DNA from: Gammaproteobacteria bacterium
GTDB taxonomy: Bacteria; Pseudomonadota; Gammaproteobacteria; Thiohalomonadales; Thiohalomonadaceae
Reading direction: 5' to 3'
Assembly (NCBI GenBank): GCA_024709225.1
Contig: JANJXC010000038.1
Coordinates: 1-64,000, forward strand
DNA length: 64,000 nucleotides
A model generated the notes under the pieces. The model made no database searches. It worked only from the letters and a program-made list of their open reading frames with translations, and was not told the origin of the DNA. The position numbers and the translations under genes were made by a program. Of the stretch, positions 62,293 through 64,000 are shown piece after piece (the stretch's first letter is position 1; every line of letters starts with the position of its first letter).

Positions 62293-62490
62293 TCCGTTGC
62301 CCTGTGTTCCATCGCATTCATGCCGAATGGCGCTTGCCCACCTCTGACAAGGGGAAACAATCCCGCATATATTGTCGGCTGATTATACGGCGGATTACGC
62401 TAAAGGCGAGGACCAGAATTTTGACCGCCTGCACGATTGGGATTTACCCTTACAGCACTTCCCCCTTCTGCGCGCAGATGAGGCACAGGC

Positions 62491-63120
62491 ATGAGCAGCA
62501 CGAATTTCGCAGTAGTCTTCGCCGGCCAGTTGGTCGAGGGCGCCAATGCCGCACAGGTGCAGGCCAATTTTTGCCAATTGTTCAAGGTCGATGCCGCCAA
62601 GGTGGCGCCGATGTTCAGCGGCAAGCCGGTAACCATCAAGAAGGGCGTCGACGAGGCGACGGCGAAGAAATATCAGCAGGCGCTGTTGCGGGCCGGCGCG
62701 CTGTGCCAGATCGTCGACCTGGCGGCCGCCGCGGCATCTCCCGCCGCGCCGCTGTCATCCCCTGCAGCGAGTCCTGCGGCAGCCCCATCGGTACCCGCGC
62801 TCGACGCCAGCCTGGCGGCACCGGGTACGTTGCTTGCGGAGGCGCGGCCGGTGGCGCCCCTGCAGGTGGACACCTCGCACCTGAGCATGGGGGCGGTGGG
62901 CGAGACCCTCGTCGAACCGGCCCCGGCCGCCGAGTTCCGCGCCGACCTCAGCGCGCTGTCCATGGCCGAGGTGGGGGCGCAGCTGGTGGCGCCGAGCAGC
63001 GTCGAGGCGCTGCAGATCGATGTCAGTGCCTTGACCATGGCCGAGCCCGGGGTGGTGTTGAAGGAGCCGGAGCCGGTGGCACCGGCGCAGATCGATACCA
63101 GCAAGATCAGTCTGGCCTGA
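62491..63120 (+). CDS. Protein with an N-terminal alpha/beta domain and 25-residue C-terminal repeats
   Basis: 209 residues. Residues 1-75 (FAVVFAGQLVEGANAAQVQANFCQLFKV, FSGKPVTIKKGVDEATAKKYQQALLRAGA) form a small domain seen at the start of several gammaproteobacterial proteins. A Pro/Ala linker follows. The rest is three full 25-residue repeats with the consensus (V/A/I)DxSxL(S/T)MxxxGxxLxxP, plus partial copies at both ends. There is no signal peptide or membrane helix. Function unknown. Confidence 0.65.
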   Translation: MSSTNFAVVFAGQLVEGANAAQVQANFCQLFKVDAAKVAPMFSGKPVTIKKGVDEATAKKYQQALLRAGALCQIVDLAAAAASPAAPLSSPAASPAAAPSVPALDASLAAPGTLLAEARPVAPLQVDTSHLSMGAVGETLVEPAPAAEFRADLSALSMAEVGAQLVAPSSVEALQIDVSALTMAEPGVVLKEPEPVAPAQIDTSKISLA

Positions 63121-63214
63121 AGAGCGATTTCGAATCCATCAGCCGTCACTCGCAGCGGGCACGGTCCGCCCTATGAAGCAGCAGGAGTGAGATGGATAGC
63201 TATGCGGAACACTG

Positions 63215-63236
63215 ACGGGTAAATATTTCTACCCGT
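63215..63236. terminator. Weak hairpin between convergent genes
   Basis: ACGGGTA-AATATTTC-TACCCGT, a 7 bp stem with an 8 nt A/T-rich loop and no T-tract. It lies between two convergent genes and may slow or end transcription. Confidence 0.3.
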
Positions 63237-63260
63237 GTAAGCCGCTGCTGCCCCCGCGGC

Positions 63261-63911
63261 CTACAGCGTTTCCTTGTAGCGAGCATAGAGCTGGGTCACG
63301 CGGCGCACATAGTTGCGCGTCTCCGCATAGGGCGGGATGCCGCGGTAGCGCTCCACCGCGTCGGGGCCGGCATTGTAGGCGGCGGCGGCCAGGCGGATAT
63401 CGTTGCGGTAGCGTGCCAGCAATTCCTTCAGCAGGCGGCTGCCGCCGTCCAGATTCTGGTGGACATCATAGGGGTTGCGCACGCCCAGTGTGCGCTGGGT
63501 CTTGGGCATGAGCTGCATCAGCCCCTGGGCGCCGGCGCGGGACACTGCCCGGTGATTGAAGTTGGATTCGGCATGCACCACGGCGCGCACCAGGGCCGGC
63601 TCCAGGCCGTGCCGCTCGGCCGCCTGCCGGATCGGGTGGTGATAATCGCGATGGTTCAGCGCCACACGGCTGCTCCAGTCGGAGCCCGACAGCGTGCAGC
63701 CGAGATAGCTCAGCAGACAGTTCGGCTCCAGTTTTTCGTAACGGCCGCTGCGGGGTTTTTCTGCGCTGTAGGTTACCGTGCCGTCGGCGGCGGTGTATTT
63801 GTAGATCTCGGTGGCCACGGCGGTATGGGTCGCGAGCAGCAGCACAGCCCACAGCCCCAGTGGTGAACGCCGGGTGGTAGTGCGCTGGTCTCGGTGTCGC
63901 GATACGTTCAT
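63261..63911 (-). CDS. Lytic transglycosylase (SLT family) with DUF4124
   Basis: 216 residues. A signal peptide (LLLATHTAVATE) is followed by a short DUF4124-like domain (IYKYTAADGTVTYSAEKP) and an SLT domain: LVRAVVHAESNFNHRAVSRAGAQGLMQLMPKTQ contains the catalytic Glu (HAES), and YNAGPDAVERYRGIPPYAETRNYVRRV is the conserved end. It cuts peptidoglycan in the periplasm, producing anhydro ends. The full domain set is present. Confidence 0.9.
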   Translation of the reverse strand: MNVSRHRDQRTTTRRSPLGLWAVLLLATHTAVATEIYKYTAADGTVTYSAEKPRSGRYEKLEPNCLLSYLGCTLSGSDWSSRVALNHRDYHHPIRQAAERHGLEPALVRAVVHAESNFNHRAVSRAGAQGLMQLMPKTQRTLGVRNPYDVHQNLDGGSRLLKELLARYRNDIRLAAAAYNAGPDAVERYRGIPPYAETRNYVRRVTQLYARYKETL

Positions 63912-64000
63912 CTGCTTGCCATTCTGCCGTGTGTCGCTGTCATTCAGTGTATACCGGAGGCGCTCAACTGACAGCCTGCACGGTGCCCAATGCGGTCGAT

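Noticed and set aside
63964-64000. The end of a minus-strand gene entering from the right edge
   Set aside because: Only about 11 codons before a stop are visible, too few to name or trust.

Overview
The window is GC-rich chromosomal DNA from a gammaproteobacterium, most likely a sulfur-oxidising chemolithotroph or a close relative. The evidence is the order of its housekeeping genes (glnD-map | rpsB-tsf-pyrH-frr-uppS-cdsA-dxr-rseP-bamA-skp-lpxD-fabZ-lpxA, then rnhB-dnaE-accA-tilS-pyrG-kdsA-eno-ftsB-ispD), a flavocytochrome c sulfide dehydrogenase operon (fccB, fccA-like, multihaem/cytochrome b fusion), and gnnA/gnnB genes next to lpxA/lpxB, an arrangement described in Acidithiobacillus. I cannot name the species.

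Layout. 1-6 kb: the edge of dapC, a VOC protein, a DUF2846 lipoprotein, rlmA, glnD and map. 6-18.6 kb: a long, tightly packed operon for translation (rpsB, tsf, frr), UMP kinase, isoprenoid and phospholipid precursors (uppS, cdsA, dxr), envelope assembly (rseP, bamA, skp) and lipid A (lpxD, fabZ, lpxA), with many 1-8 nt gene overlaps. 18.7-22.1 kb: gnnA-gnnB-lpxB form a block on the opposite strand from lpxA and rnhB. Together these genes should make a lipid A precursor built on the 2,3-diamino sugar GlcN3N. 22.2-34.2 kb: rnhB to ispD. 34.2-41.5 kb: an accessory zone holding REP-like repeats, an IS3 remnant, a ~130 bp structured repeat present at both ends, a lipoprotein/beta-propeller gene broken by one in-frame amber codon, an intact IS4 copy inserted into the REP of a decayed RayT gene, and a rhomboid protease. 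41.7-55 kb: membrane, RNA-modification and cytochrome genes, the sulfide dehydrogenase operon, a tRNA-Gly, several small uncharacterised genes and an SOS-type yebG with a LexA box. 55-64 kb: an uncharacterised Cys-cluster protein, a lone relative of phage polyvalent-protein domains, a lipase-GDPD fusion, a hybrid histidine kinase, a 25-residue repeat protein and a lytic transglycosylase.

The least explained signal is a set of at least eight intergenic elements (about 2.5, 9.3, 18.7, 20.0, 22.9, 27.6, 31.6 and 55.1 kb). Each is built from short tandem units, mostly 7-8 nt, usually on two inverted arms, but with a different unit sequence at most sites. They share architecture rather than sequence. 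Seven of the eight begin 0-9 nt after a stop codon, and three end 8-12 nt before a start codon that has no visible Shine-Dalgarno sequence (uppS, lpxB, tilS). I do not recognise a described family with this combination of properties.
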